Below are positions 1 through 5,088 of a DNA stretch of 5,745 bases, in pieces. Numbering within the stretch: the stretch's first letter is position 1; each line of letters begins with the position of its first letter. Position numbers and translations under genes: made by a program. Origin of the DNA: Peptococcaceae bacterium (GTDB taxonomy: Bacteria > Bacillota > Peptococcia > DRI-13 > UBA5745); contig JAISDM010000292.1 in the NCBI GenBank assembly GCA_031264885.1, positions 1 to 5,745 on the forward strand. The letters run 5' to 3'. The notes under the pieces were generated by a model. That model saw only the letters and a list, made by a program, of their open reading frames with translations. It made no database searches and was not told the DNA's origin.

Positions 1-127
1 CCTCCCGCCCCGCGCAGCCGCCCGCGGCGCCCCGACCGTCACCGTCCGCGCCTCCGTCCCGGTTCGCGCCACACGGCCTGCCGTCCGCCCCTCGGCCGCC
101 GTCGTCCGGGCAGCCGCCCACGCTCCC
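1..127. repeat. Very GC-rich low-complexity stretch with short internal direct repeats, inside hisH
   Basis: This stretch is nearly all G and C, unlike the rest of hisH. It contains degenerate direct repeats: gcagccgccc at 14-23 and 110-119, and ccgtccgc at 42-49 and 81-88. The second pair is 39 bp apart, which is 13 codons and keeps the frame. In the hisH frame it encodes a Gly/Asp/Arg/Ala-rich segment. It may be an expanded in-frame insertion in a surface loop, or an assembly problem near a contig end. The other two minus-strand frames do not restore a HisH-like sequence either, so a simple single frameshift is not the explanation. Confidence 0.6.
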
Positions 128-508
128 CCCATAGTAAGCGGAGATATCATTCCACCCCATATGAGGCACTTTCACCCTATGCGGCAGCTCCGTCACACGC
201 CCCGGAAATAAGCCCAGCCCCGAATGCCAGCCCCCTTCGCCGCTGCCCTCAAACAGAAGCTGCATCCCCAGGCATATTCCAAGAAAAGGCTTATCCGCCT
301 CAACCGTTTCCACTACCAGCCGATCCATCTTCACATTCACCAACTGCGCCATAGCGTCCCCAAAGGCGCCCACCCCCGGCAAAACCACATGCGCCGCCTC
401 CCGCACCACATCCGGATCCCGGGTGATCACCGCCTCGCCGCCCAAATATTCAAAGGCTTTCTGCACACTGCGCAGATTCCCCACCCCATAATCAATCACC
501 GCGATCAT
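1..508 (-). CDS. hisH: Imidazole glycerol phosphate synthase subunit HisH (partial; cut by left edge), with a Gly-rich stretch
   Basis: HisH is the glutaminase half of the HisH/HisF complex. It releases ammonia from glutamine for the fifth step of histidine synthesis in the cytoplasm. The visible 169 residues start MIAVIDYGVGNLRSV, the normal HisH N-terminus, followed by the oxyanion-strand motif LPGVGAFGDAM (43-53) and the nucleophile elbow GICLGMQLLF, with catalytic Cys79. PHMGWN (115-120) is also typical. From about residue 127 the protein becomes Gly/Ala/Asp/Arg-rich (17 Gly in 43 residues), and the expected YFVHSYY-like strand has not appeared by the window edge. The catalytic His/Glu pair would lie beyond the window. 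The reading frame stays open to the edge. The start is the ATG at 508, with only a G-rich weak ribosome site (GGGGG) upstream. It is transcribed leftward, away from the toxin locus. Identity is certain from residues 1-125; integrity of the C-terminal half is unknown. Confidence 0.93.
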   Translation of the reverse strand, partial: MIAVIDYGVGNLRSVQKAFEYLGGEAVITRDPDVVREAAHVVLPGVGAFGDAMAQLVNVKMDRLVVETVEADKPFLGICLGMQLLFEGSGEGGWHSGLGLFPGRVTELPHRVKVPHMGWNDISAYYGGSVGGCPDDGGRGADGRPCGANRDGGADGDGRGAAGGCAGRE

Positions 509-550
509 ACCGCGCCCCCAGCTTTCTGCCCAATCATTTTAGATTTTCTG

Positions 551-559
551 ATTATACCA
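551..559 (-). promoter_or_regulatory. Extended -10 promoter for hisH
   Basis: On the minus strand this reads TGGTATAAT: a perfect TATAAT preceded by the TGn extension. There is no convincing -35 box 16-18 bp upstream (GCTTTT is the nearest), which is usual for extended -10 promoters. Transcription would start near 544 and give a leader of about 35 nt before the hisH ATG at 508. Confidence 0.6.
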
Positions 560-561
560 TA

Positions 562-590
562 TTTTTTCAAGAAAAGCCCTTTTTTATATT
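562..590 (+). promoter_or_regulatory. Possible promoter of the small toxin gene (weak)
   Basis: TATATT at 585-590 could serve as the -10 box, with the T-rich TTTTTT at 562-567 (17-bp spacing) or TTTTCA at 564-569 (15-bp spacing) as a poor -35. A start near 597 would leave a very short leader before the ribosome site at 614-619. The whole stretch is A/T-rich, so chance matches are likely and the true start is uncertain. Confidence 0.3.
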
Positions 591-592
591 TT

Positions 593-620
593 GCCCTCCA
601 TTCCGACTTGAAAGGGGGGC
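593..620 (+). promoter_or_regulatory. Hairpin that would hide the toxin ribosome binding site
   Basis: GCCCTCC at 593-599 can pair with GGGGGGC at 614-620 (seven pairs, one of them G-U) around a 14-nt loop. The right arm is the Shine-Dalgarno sequence of the 28-residue toxin. Such ribosome-site occlusion is known for several type I toxin mRNAs. The stem only forms fully if the transcript starts at or before about 593, which is not established here. Confidence 0.4.
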
Positions 621-625
621 TGCTC

Positions 626-712
626 ATGGTTACTTGGCTCGATCTGTTTACATTTTGCCTTGTGATCATCGGTGTTGTGTCCCTGGTCATCCAGGCATAC
701 AAAAAGAAATAG
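626..712 (+). CDS. Small single-span membrane peptide, putative holin-like type I toxin
   Basis: This is a 28-residue peptide that begins MVTWLDLFTF and ends AYKKK. Residues about 5-23 are a continuous hydrophobic helix (FCLVIIGVVSLVI), followed by a Lys-rich tail. This size and plan match the 'putative holin-like toxin' peptides of Bacillota, whose known relatives insert in the membrane when over-produced. The start is set by a strong G-run ribosome site at 614-619, 6 nt before the ATG; the same frame is open upstream to 224, but that part is antisense to hisH. The last codons and stop lie in one arm of the antisense RNA terminator, so the 3' end of this mRNA is fully covered by the predicted antitoxin RNA. 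The family call rests on composition and architecture, not on a database match. The TxpA/Fst-like type I class is the alternative. Confidence 0.72.
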   Translation: MVTWLDLFTFCLVIIGVVSLVIQAYKKK

Positions 713-744
713 CCGCCATGCCCCTCTAAACATCGCGGCTATTT
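700..744 (-). terminator. Rho-independent terminator of the antisense RNA, overlapping the toxin 3' end
   Basis: The arms 707-716 (aaatagccgc) and 735-744 (gcggctattt) are a perfect 10-bp inverted repeat with an 18-nt loop. Read leftward, the hairpin is followed by CTTTTTG (706-700), a typical U-tract. Read rightward there is no run of T beyond the arm itself, so it works best for the minus strand. The toxin stop codon (710-712) is inside the left arm. The same site would terminate fic readthrough transcripts. Confidence 0.72.
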
Positions 745-785
745 CCCACCACGGAGGGCGAACCGTCTGTCGGCGGCGCCCCTTT
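701..785 (-). ncRNA. Predicted antisense antitoxin RNA (about 85 nt) of the type I toxin
   Basis: A perfect promoter upstream (792-819) and a hairpin plus T-run downstream (ending near 701) delimit a leftward RNA of about 85 nt. It has no ribosome site or plausible reading frame. It is complementary to the last codons and the 3' untranslated part of the toxin mRNA. This is the convergent, tail-to-tail arrangement of the TxpA/RatA and Fst/RNAII systems. It should fold into two stem-loops: 756-781 near its 5' end, and 707-744 as its terminator. The start point is inferred as about 7 nt after the -10 box, at A785 or A784. Function is inference; the promoter and terminator are directly visible. 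Confidence 0.68.
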
Positions 786-794
786 GTATTTATT
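756..794 (+). terminator. Possible terminator of the toxin mRNA
   Basis: GGGCG at 756-760 pairs with CGCCC at 777-781, with an inner CCG/CGG pair (763-765 and 771-773), followed by a T-rich CTTTGTATTTATT. This could end rightward transcription just before the antisense promoter. On the opposite strand the same hairpin forms the 5' stem-loop of the antisense RNA. Confidence 0.4.
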
Positions 795-819
795 ATACAG
801 GTTCGGAGATTTTTGTCAA
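792..819 (-). promoter_or_regulatory. Consensus promoter of the antisense RNA, overlapping the fic stop codon
   Basis: On the minus strand there is a perfect TTGACA (819-814), a 16-bp spacer and a perfect TATAAT (797-792). Full matches to both boxes predict a strong constitutive promoter, as expected for a type I antitoxin RNA that must outnumber its target. The TGA inside TTGACA is the stop codon of the fic gene, so promoter and coding sequence overlap. Confidence 0.8.
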
Positions 820-1583
820 TCCTTTTCCCCGCGCTGCCGCTCCCGCTCCAGGGCCTTCTCCCATGTCCGTTCTGTCTGCTGCCTGAGAAACAGCCGCATG
901 GGCTCCAAGTCCTCAGCTTCGTCATAACGGGCCAGCGCGCCGTAGTAAGCCACCTTATCCTCGTCGTGGATGATCACAGGCGGATAGCCGTGAATCATCA
1001 GCCAATAATTGAGCAGCGTCCGTCCGACGCGCCCGTTGCCGTCCGCAAACGGATGTATATACTCAAACCGCGCGTGGAAGTACGCCGCCACTTTTAATGT
1101 GTCCTTCCCCTCATAATCGGCAAGCTCGTCCAGCAGTTCCATGAGATCGTTTTCCACATCCTCCGGCAGCGAGCCGACTTCAGCGATCCCCGTCACATAG
1201 TCATGTTTCTTGAACTCGCCGGGGCGTTCGCCCCGCTCCACAAACCGCCGTTCGTCGTACGTCCCGGCCGTCAGGACGCCGTGGGTTTCCTTGATCAGCG
1301 CGATCGTGAGCGGTTCCTTCGCAACGAGTTTGGGTTTCAGAAATTCATAGCAGACCCGCTGATTGTGCAGCTCAAACAATGCGCGCGGATCCCCGCTGTA
1401 ATTCAGGACGCGCCCATTCTCGAAGATTTCCCGCGTATCGCCGTAGGTGACCGCCCCGTTCTCGATCCTGCCGGAATTGTACGCGAACAAAATCCTGAAA
1501 TTGCCGAGCCGGCAGTCGATATCCGCTTCCGTCCTCACGCCATAGTCCCGCCACAGCCTTATTGCGTCCTCGTATTTTCCCAT
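816..1583 (-). CDS. Fic-domain protein with N-terminal self-inhibitory motif (class II-like, short)
   Basis: Fic proteins usually transfer AMP from ATP to hydroxyl groups of target proteins. The protein has 255 residues, counted from the ATG at 1583. The catalytic loop HPFADGNGRVGR is at 177-188, with all key residues present: His177 as the base, the Asp-Gly-Asn-Gly-Arg anion nest and the final Arg188. The flap region GEFKKHDYVTG (about 122-132) precedes it. Near the N-terminus SGRIEN (37-42) fits the inhibitory motif [S/T]xxxE[G/N], whose Glu blocks productive ATP binding, so the protein is predicted to be self-restrained. The C-terminus ends soon after the Fic fold in a charged tail, without the winged-helix domain many class II members carry. 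An in-frame TTG at 1592 is too close to the ribosome site to be the start. The target is unknown. It is divergent from gatC and its 3' end abuts the antisense RNA promoter. Confidence 0.92.
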   Translation of the reverse strand: MGKYEDAIRLWRDYGVRTEADIDCRLGNFRILFAYNSGRIENGAVTYGDTREIFENGRVLNYSGDPRALFELHNQRVCYEFLKPKLVAKEPLTIALIKETHGVLTAGTYDERRFVERGERPGEFKKHDYVTGIAEVGSLPEDVENDLMELLDELADYEGKDTLKVAAYFHARFEYIHPFADGNGRVGRTLLNYWLMIHGYPPVIIHDEDKVAYYGALARYDEAEDLEPMRLFLRQQTERTWEKALERERQRGEKD

Positions 1584-1593
1584 TGGCGTCAAT

Positions 1594-1598
1594 CCTCC
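1594..1598 (-). promoter_or_regulatory. Ribosome binding site that fixes the fic start
   Basis: GGAGG on the minus strand lies about 10 nt before the ATG at 1583, but only 1 nt before the in-frame TTG at 1592. Only the ATG has usable spacing. The resulting N-terminus, MGKYEDAIRLW, also begins cleanly with a helix. Confidence 0.75.
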
Positions 1599-1610
1599 GA
1601 TTCCAGAGTG

Positions 1611-1619
1611 ATTATATCA
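1611..1619 (-). promoter_or_regulatory. Extended -10 promoter of fic
   Basis: On the minus strand this reads TGATATAAT, a perfect -10 with TGn extension. No good -35 box is present; the hexamer 17 bp upstream overlaps the palindrome at 1636-1657. Transcription should start near 1604, giving a short leader that carries the GGAGG site. Confidence 0.6.
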
Positions 1620-1632
1620 TACTTTCATACTT
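1617..1632. repeat. Tandem octamer TCATACTT x2 in the fic promoter
   Basis: Two exact adjacent copies (1617-1624 and 1625-1632) fill the spacer directly upstream of the fic -10 box. A tandem repeat in this position could be a regulator binding site or a length-variable tract that tunes promoter spacing. It could also be chance in an A/T-rich stretch. Confidence 0.5.
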
Positions 1633-1635
1633 TAC

Positions 1636-1657
1636 GCGGATTTTTGCAAAAATCCGC
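1636..1657. repeat. Perfect 22-bp palindrome between fic and gatC; operator or terminator-like hairpin
   Basis: GCGGATTTTTG followed by its exact complement makes a 22-bp palindrome with no spacer. It is followed on the plus strand by five T (1658-1662), so a rightward transcript could be terminated here. There is however no rightward gene upstream that needs it. It overlaps the predicted -35 regions of both divergent promoters, which makes an operator for a dimeric regulator an alternative. Confidence 0.6.
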
Positions 1658-1672
1658 TTTTTGATGTAGAAT
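1644..1672 (+). promoter_or_regulatory. Probable promoter of the gatCAB operon
   Basis: TTGCAA (1644-1649) and TAGAAT (1667-1672) are separated by 17 bp and lie about 33 bp before the gatC ATG. The -35 match is moderate (4 of 6) and the -10 good (5 of 6). The -35 box sits at the centre of the palindrome at 1636-1657. The predicted leader of under 30 nt leaves no room for a T-box or other large riboswitch. Confidence 0.45.
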
Positions 1673-1705
1673 AGGGTATCAAACATTTTATAACAGGAGG
1701 CGCCA

Positions 1706-1990
1706 ATGTCTATACAAGACCAATGGCTGCGTCACGTGGCCGATTTGGCCAAGCTCGCCATCTCCCCAGAGGATGAGGAAACACTGATCCGGGACATGGG
1801 ACAGATTCTCGAATTCGCGAACCGCCTGAGCGCCCTGGACATCCCCGAAACCCCCGTCACCGCCCACGGGCGGCCCATCCAGAACGTCCTCAGAGAAGAC
1901 CGGCCCACGCCTTCCTTCAGCCAGGAAGACATCTTGGCCAACGCCCCGGATCAATCCGGCGGCTGCGTCCGCATCCCCACCGTCATTTAG
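1706..1990 (+). CDS. gatC: Asp/Glu-tRNA amidotransferase subunit C
   Basis: GatC is the small subunit that wraps around GatA and holds it to GatB in the GatCAB complex. The 94 residues have the family's size and pattern: an N-terminal helix with VADLAKLAISPEDEETL (about 10-26), the amphipathic stretch MGQILEFANRLSALDI (about 32-47), then the extended LREDRPTPSFSQEDILANAPDQSGGCVRIPTVI tail that threads between subunits. AGGAGG (1695-1700), 5 nt before the ATG, is a strong ribosome site. It is the first gene of the operon, and gatA follows after 32 nt. No oddities seen. Confidence 0.95.
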   Translation: MSIQDQWLRHVADLAKLAISPEDEETLIRDMGQILEFANRLSALDIPETPVTAHGRPIQNVLREDRPTPSFSQEDILANAPDQSGGCVRIPTVI

Positions 1991-2010
1991 ACGGTATCAG
2001 AATCAAGAAT

Positions 2011-2015
2011 GGAGG
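2011..2015 (+). promoter_or_regulatory. Ribosome binding site that fixes a TTG start for gatA
   Basis: GGAGG lies 7 nt before the TTG at 2023, the usual distance. The next in-frame ATG (2038) would be 22 nt away, too far for this site. This supports TTG as the real start. Confidence 0.7.
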
Positions 2016-2022
2016 AACCATT

Positions 2023-3492
2023 TTGCAACCTTGGAAAATGCCGGCGCATGCCTTAAAACAGCTCTATCTGAGCCGCGAAGCTTCCGTGCCGGAAGTGGTT
2101 ACAGGCATGTTCGCGCATATCAAACAAACAGAACCCGCCGTGGACGCCTACCTCACCCTCTGCGAGGAAAGCGCCGCGGCCCAAGCGCAAGCCATCCAGA
2201 AGCGCTATGACCAAGGGGAAGACCCCGGGCTTCTGGCCGGCGTCCCCATGGCCGTCAAAGACAACCTCTGCACCCGGAACATACGGACCACCTGCGCCTC
2301 CCGGATGCTGGAGAACTTCACCCCCCCCTACAACGCCGCCGCCGTAGAGAAAATCCTCGCCGAAGGCGCCATCCTGTTAGGCAAAACCAACATGGACGAG
2401 TTCGCCATGGGCTCCTCCACCGAATATTCCTATTTCAAAAAAACCCGCAACCCATGGAACCCCCAGCGGGTTCCCGGAGGCTCCAGCGGAGGTTCCGCCG
2501 CTGCCGTAGCCGCCCGCACGGCCGTATGCGCCCTGGGCTCGGACACCGGCGGCTCCGTGCGCCAGCCGGCCTCCTTCTGCGGCGTCGTCGGCGTCAAGCC
2601 CACTTACGGGCGCTTCTCCCGGTACGGGCTGATCGCCTACGCCTCCTCCCTGGATCAGGTGGGCGTCCTCAGTCAGGATGTGGAAGACTGCGCCCTGCTG
2701 ACGAAGGTTCTGTCCGGGTACGATCCCAGAGACACCACCTCCGCCGATGAAAAAACCGACGATTATCTGGCGGGCCTGAATCAAAGCGTCCGCGGGCTCA
2801 CCTTGGGCATACCCAAAGAATATTACCGGGAAGGCATCCATCCCGATGTCCGCAAAGCCGTGGAGGACGCCATCGGCCAGTTCCAAACCCTGGGCGCCGC
2901 GGTCAAAGAGGTCTCGCTGCCGCACACCGAGGACTGCCTGCCCGTCTATTACATCATCGCCTGCGCGGAAGCCAGCTCCAACCTGGGCCGCTACGACGGC
3001 GTCCAATACGGCCGCCGGGCTTCCGGTTACCGGGATTTGTCCGACATGATCCTGAAAAGCCGCAGCGAAGGCTTCGGGCCGGAGGTCCAGCGCCGGATCC
3101 TCCTGGGAACCTATGTGCTGTCCGCCGGATACTACGACGCCTATTACAAGAAGGCCCAGCAAGTCCGAACCTTGCTGAAACAGGATTTTGACGAAGCCCT
3201 CTCCCAGTGCGACTGCCTTCTGACCCCGGTCTCGCCCGTCACCGCCTTTGCCTTCGGCGAAAAATCCGGCAATCCGGTGGAAATGTACCTCACCGACATT
3301 TTTACCGTATCCGTCAACATCGCCGGCCTGCCCGCTCTGGTGGTCCCCGGCGGTCAGGACGCTTCCGGGATGCCTTGCGGAATCCAGCTAGTCGGCAAAC
3401 CCTTCGGCGAAGCCGTTTTGTTCAAAATCGCCCACGCCTTCGAGCAGTCCACACCCTGGCACAGTCTAACGCCCAAGGAGGTTGCGCTATGA
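2023..3492 (+). CDS. gatA: Asp/Glu-tRNA amidotransferase subunit A (amidase)
   Basis: GatA hydrolyses glutamine and sends the ammonia through a tunnel to GatB. The 489 residues are the standard length. The amidase-signature Ser-cisSer-Lys triad is intact: Lys79 in VPMAVKDN, Ser154 in VPGGSSGGSAAAVA, and Ser178 in GSDTGGSVRQPA. GKTNMDEFAMGSS (120-132) and KPTYGRFSRYGL are further family motifs. The predicted start is TTG with a well-placed GGAGG; counting from it puts the three catalytic residues at positions 79, 154 and 178, matching the numbering I recall for Staphylococcus aureus GatA. It overlaps gatB by 4 nt (ATGA), implying coupled translation. A 261-residue open frame on the opposite strand (2377-3162) is an antisense shadow of this gene. 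Confidence 0.97.
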   Translation: MQPWKMPAHALKQLYLSREASVPEVVTGMFAHIKQTEPAVDAYLTLCEESAAAQAQAIQKRYDQGEDPGLLAGVPMAVKDNLCTRNIRTTCASRMLENFTPPYNAAAVEKILAEGAILLGKTNMDEFAMGSSTEYSYFKKTRNPWNPQRVPGGSSGGSAAAVAARTAVCALGSDTGGSVRQPASFCGVVGVKPTYGRFSRYGLIAYASSLDQVGVLSQDVEDCALLTKVLSGYDPRDTTSADEKTDDYLAGLNQSVRGLTLGIPKEYYREGIHPDVRKAVEDAIGQFQTLGAAVKEVSLPHTEDCLPVYYIIACAEASSNLGRYDGVQYGRRASGYRDLSDMILKSRSEGFGPEVQRRILLGTYVLSAGYYDAYYKKAQQVRTLLKQDFDEALSQCDCLLTPVSPVTAFAFGEKSGNPVEMYLTDIFTVSVNIAGLPALVVPGGQDASGMPCGIQLVGKPFGEAVLFKIAHAFEQSTPWHSLTPKEVAL

Positions 3493-4934
3493 GCGGCATT
3501 GCTTACGAAACCGTCATCGGACTGGAAGTCCATGTGGAACTGTCCACCCTGACCAAGGTTTTTTGCGGCTGTCCCACCGAATTCGGCGCCGAGGAAAACA
3601 CCCACTGCTGCCCCGTTTGTACGGGCATGCCCGGCGCCCTGCCCGTAATCAACAAAAAAGCGGTGGAATACGCCGTCCTCGCGGGCCTGGCCACCCATTG
3701 CGAGATCAACCGGTACAGCAAGATGGACCGCAAAAACTATTTTTATCCGGATTTGCCCAAGGCTTACCAGATTTCGCAATACGACCTTCCCCTGTGCAAA
3801 AGCGGCTTCCTGGAGATTGAAACCGAATCCGGCGAAACCAAAAAAATCCGCCTCAACCGGATCCATCTGGAGGAAGACGCCGGCAAACTGGTTCACGCCC
3901 CCAATCACTCCGGCAGCCTTCTGGACATGAACCGCTGCGGCGTGCCCCTCCTTGAGATCGTCACCGAGCCGGACATGCGCAGCGCTCAGGAAGCCAGAAG
4001 CTTCCTGGAGAGCATCAAGAAGATCATGGAGTACATCCAGATTTCCGACTGCAAGATGGAAGAAGGCTCCATGCGCTGCGACGTGAACCTCTCCGTCCGG
4101 CCCGCGTCGTCGGACGCCCTGGGCATCCGGACCGAAACCAAGAATCTAAACTCCTTCCGCTCCATCACCCGGGTCATCGAGTCCGAAACCGCCCGGCAAG
4201 TCCAGCTGCTGGAACAGGGCGTCCCCGTCGTCCAGGCCACCTTGCACTGGGATGAAGACGCCGGCGAGACCTCCGTGCTGCGGCTCAAAGAAGAAGCCCA
4301 GGATTACCGCTACTTCCCCGACCCGGATCTGGCGCCCATACATGTGGACGACGCGTGGTTCGCCCACATTCAATCCTTTCTCCCCGAACTGCCCGAGGCC
4401 CGGCGGAAGCGCTTCATCGAACAATACAAGCTGCCCGCCGACGCCGCCGCCTTGCTGACCTCCGACGCCGCTCTGGCGGATTATTACGAAGCCGCCGCCG
4501 AAACGAGCCAATCCAATCTCACCGCCTGCCATTGGATCACCGGCGAGCTTCTGCGCCTGCTGAAAGAAAAAGAAGTCACCGTTTCCGACAGCCCCATCGG
4601 CCCCGGCGCGCTGGGCCAATTGATCCAATTCATCGACCGGGGCGCCATCTCCGGCAGCCAGGCCAAGGAAGTATTCGACATCATGGCCTCCACCGGAGAA
4701 TCCCCCGAATCCATCATCCGCTCCCGCAGCCTGGTTCAGATCTCCGACAGCGGTCAGCTGGAAGAAATCGCGGCGCGGGTCATACAAAACAATCCCAAAT
4801 CCGTCGGCGATTACCTGGCCGGAAAAGAGAAAGCCATCGGCTTTCTCGTGGGACAAATGATGAAAGAAAGCAAGGGCAAAGCCAATCCCAAGCTGGCCGG
4901 CGAAATTCTGACCCGCCTGATGAACCCATCCTAA
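3489..4934 (+). CDS. gatB: Asp/Glu-tRNA amidotransferase subunit B (tRNA-binding kinase/transferase)
   Basis: GatB phosphorylates the side chain of Glu-tRNAGln or Asp-tRNAAsn with ATP, then amidates it using ammonia from GatA. The 481 residues are full length. YETVIGLEVHVEL (6-18) opens the cradle domain and includes candidate metal ligands Glu13 and His15. The zinc-site cysteines are at 26, 28, 41 and 44 (FCGCP and CCPVCTGMPG), with an extra Cys40. The GatB signature YFYPDLPKAYQISQYD is at 84-99 and HLEEDAGK at 126-133. The C-terminal part is the helical YqeY-like tail that holds the tRNA. The start is ATG 3489 because AAGGAGG (3475-3481) precedes it by 7 nt and it overlaps the gatA stop; the frame is open further upstream to 3207, but only inside gatA. 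Confidence 0.97.
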   Translation: MSGIAYETVIGLEVHVELSTLTKVFCGCPTEFGAEENTHCCPVCTGMPGALPVINKKAVEYAVLAGLATHCEINRYSKMDRKNYFYPDLPKAYQISQYDLPLCKSGFLEIETESGETKKIRLNRIHLEEDAGKLVHAPNHSGSLLDMNRCGVPLLEIVTEPDMRSAQEARSFLESIKKIMEYIQISDCKMEEGSMRCDVNLSVRPASSDALGIRTETKNLNSFRSITRVIESETARQVQLLEQGVPVVQATLHWDEDAGETSVLRLKEEAQDYRYFPDPDLAPIHVDDAWFAHIQSFLPELPEARRKRFIEQYKLPADAAALLTSDAALADYYEAAAETSQSNLTACHWITGELLRLLKEKEVTVSDSPIGPGALGQLIQFIDRGAISGSQAKEVFDIMASTGESPESIIRSRSLVQISDSGQLEEIAARVIQNNPKSVGDYLAGKEKAIGFLVGQMMKESKGKANPKLAGEILTRLMNPS

Positions 4935-5088
4935 ACCGCGATTGCAATTTGAGATTTCCGCCGTCATTCCGGGCTTGTCTGTTCCACGTCATTCCGGGCT
5001 TGTCCCGGAATCTAGGTTCCTTCTTTTGGATTCCGGGTCAAGCCCGGAATGACAAGATGCAGTATCGGAACGCCATCACAGCAATCCC
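4935..5088. other. Convergent intergenic gap after gatB
   Basis: Apart from the repeat element at 4963-5053, I see no gene, promoter or intrinsic terminator here. The gatCAB transcript and the leftward transcript of the 5089-5574 gene meet in this gap. Confidence 0.5.
4963..5053. repeat. Nested inverted repeat, dispersed-element-like, between convergent genes
   Basis: Two 25-bp arms, 4988-5012 and 5029-5053, are inverted copies with one mismatch around a 16-nt spacer. Each arm (GTCATTCCGGGCTTG...) is itself a small palindrome (TTCCGGG/CCCGGAA). A third, truncated copy of 17 bp lies directly upstream at 4963-4979. Sequences of this GTCATTCCGGG type are a familiar kind of short dispersed repeat in bacterial genomes. 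The element has no coding capacity. It is in the gap between gatB and a convergent gene, where it could form a hairpin in both 3' ends, but no T-run follows, so it is not a classic terminator. Confidence 0.75.

Noticed and set aside
505..538. Possible 10-residue leader peptide before hisH, ending in an ATGA overlap with the hisH start
   Set aside because: It has no ribosome site, and the predicted transcript starts only a few nt before its ATG. It contains no histidine codons, so it is not an attenuation peptide.
224..625. Long plus-strand open frame leading into the 28-residue toxin
   Set aside because: Positions 224-508 are antisense to a clear hisH. The only good ribosome site is at 614-619, directly before the ATG at 626.
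584..925. 113-residue minus-strand open frame across the toxin locus and fic 3' end
   Set aside because: It overlaps fic in another frame, runs through the antisense RNA and terminator, and has no family-like features.
1590..1592. TTG as the fic start codon
   Set aside because: It is only 1 nt from the GGAGG site. The ATG at 1583 has proper spacing.
1658..1705. T-box or other riboswitch controlling gatCAB
   Set aside because: The leader is too short, and no specifier stem or T-box motif is present.
2377..3162. 261-residue open frame antisense to gatA
   Set aside because: It is a shadow of a GC-rich gene: Gly/Ala/Val-rich, with no motif, and gatA is unambiguous.
3207..3488. N-terminal extension of gatB
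   Set aside because: It lies inside gatA in another frame, is Arg/Ser-rich, and the ribosome site and normal GatB N-terminus are at 3489.
4146..4967. 273-residue open frame antisense to gatB
   Set aside because: Gly/Val-rich shadow of the gatB coding strand with no ribosome site or recognisable domain.
4963..5053. CRISPR array
   Set aside because: Only two direct copies plus an inverted one, with unequal lengths and no regular spacers.
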